The notes beneath the pieces are model-generated. The model was not told the origin of the DNA, ran no database searches, and was given only the letters and a program-made list of their open reading frames with translations. From CAYNRE01 sp964399535 (GTDB lineage Bacteria > Planctomycetota > Planctomycetia > Pirellulales > CAYNRE01), in contig CAYNRE010000009.1 in NCBI GenBank assembly GCA_964399535.1, forward strand, positions 310,001 to 374,000: a stretch of DNA of 64,000 nucleotides. The letters run 5' to 3'. Every line of letters begins with the position of its first letter. Position 1 is the first letter of the stretch. Shown here piece after piece: positions 63,377 through 64,000 of this stretch. Position numbers and translations under genes: made by a program.

Positions 63377-64000
63377 TTATCCCACGTCGCCCAGTTCCAG
63401 CACCCGGCCGTAACGCGTCAGCACCTGGCGGCGCAGCCGGGCATAGCCTGCTTGGGCCAGGCCGGCATCGGCGGCCACAATCGCTTGGGCCGCTCGCCGG
63501 GCTTCTTCCAGAATCGCGCCGTCGCGCACCAGGTCGGCAATCCGCAAGGGGGGCAGGCCATGTTGCCGGGTGCCGAGCAAATCGCCCGGCCCGCGGATGC
63601 TGAAATCGGCCTCGGCCAGCTCAAACCCGTCGGTGGTGTCGACGAACGCCTCGAGCCGCCGCCGGGCTTCGTCAGTGGCCGGGTCGGCGAACACGCAGCA
63701 TACGCCGCTCAGGTGCCCCCGGCTCACCCGGCCGCGAAGTTGGTGCAATTGCGAAAGACCGAACCGCTCGCCCCCTTCGATCGTCAGCAGCGTGGCGTTG
63801 GGTATGTCGAGCCCCACTTCGATCACGCTCGTGGCCACCAGCACCTGCACGTGCCGGCGGCGAAAGTCTCCCATCACCTCGTTCTTTTCCGCGGTCGACA
63901 TACGGCCGTGCAGCATGGCCAGGCGGTAGTGAGACAACTCTCCCCGCGACAACTCGTCGAACACGGTCCGCACGCTGGCCGCCTGGATTTCGTCCGAATC
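63377..64000 (-). CDS. recG: RecG ATP-dependent DNA helicase (C-terminal part, 5' truncated)
   Basis: About 208 codons are visible; the frame is open to the right edge, reading DSDEIQAASVRTVFDEL, so the N-terminal wedge and first helicase domain lie outside. The helicase motifs V and VI are clear: LVATSVIEVGLDIPNATLL, QLHQLRGRVSRG and GPGDLLGTRQHGLPPLRIADL, the RecG-specific C-terminal motif. RecG remodels stalled replication forks. The gene ends 48 bp from the S46 peptidase stop; the two converge. Confidence 0.95.
   Translation of the reverse strand, partial: DSDEIQAASVRTVFDELSRGELSHYRLAMLHGRMSTAEKNEVMGDFRRRHVQVLVATSVIEVGLDIPNATLLTIEGGERFGLSQLHQLRGRVSRGHLSGVCCVFADPATDEARRRLEAFVDTTDGFELAEADFSIRGPGDLLGTRQHGLPPLRIADLVRDGAILEEARRAAQAIVAADAGLAQAGYARLRRQVLTRYGRVLELGDVG

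Noticed and set aside
1..64000. CRISPR arrays, insertion sequences, integrases or prophage genes
   Set aside because: I searched for repeat-spacer patterns, transposase motifs and terminal inverted repeats by eye and found none.

Overview
The window is GC-rich, about 50 genes dense, and looks like a chromosomal segment of a planctomycete of the Pirellulales type. The evidence is a DUF1559 protein with a type IV pilin-like N-terminus, three PEP-CTERM-anchored exported proteins (one with a dockerin-like module), a TMTC-like TPR membrane protein, a DUF4432 sugar epimerase-like protein, and a sugar-enzyme cluster of Gfo/Idh/MocA, TIM-barrel isomerase and cupin type. No rRNA, convincing tRNA, CRISPR array, transposase or prophage gene was found. 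The taxonomic call is inference from gene content.

Layout. 1-3083: 5'-truncated TMTC-like TPR membrane protein and a membrane-anchored SGNH hydrolase-like protein. 3132-7367: crotonase, small membrane protein, cupin and ligA, the last two translationally overlapping. 7595-14066: RND metal-type efflux adaptor and pump, then an exported ceramidase-like protein. 14104-22629: a putative iron-responsive locus. It has hemP, a perfect 7-1-7 Fur-box palindrome, a PEP-CTERM/dockerin protein, DUF1559, a lipoprotein, a DUF4198-DUF3386 fusion, a second PEP-CTERM paralogue, a TPR protein and a PepSY membrane protein. 22691-28809: PAP2 phosphatase, then a sugar ABC importer operon (Tat-type binding lipoprotein, RbsA-like ATPase, RbsC-like permease) ending in a glycerate 2-kinase. 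28981-34055: TPR protein, HD-domain protein, DUF4013 membrane protein, and an exported protein that joins an R-body RebB-type domain to a PEP-CTERM anchor.

34327-41700: sugar isomerase, folD, pgpA, siroheme sulfite/nitrite reductase and an ABC exporter. 41855-50302: large membrane protein, polysaccharide deacetylase, a three-gene sugar cluster on the minus strand and a divergent DUF4432 protein. 50401-56236: YbjQ protein, ABC-2 type membrane protein, acyl-CoA dehydrogenase, histidine phosphatase, GNAT acetyltransferase and an exported Gly/Trp-rich protein. 56491-63329: exported HEAT-repeat protein and a tight two-gene operon of OPT peptide transporter and S46 dipeptidyl-peptidase, a natural pair for peptide scavenging. 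63377-64000: the C-terminal part of recG, which runs off the right edge.

The two most interesting items are the RebB/PEP-CTERM fusion at 33111-34055 (an R-body subunit domain with a signal peptide and surface-sorting tail) and the Fur-box-centred locus at 14104-22629, which links hemP and PepSY with PEP-CTERM proteins of unknown function.
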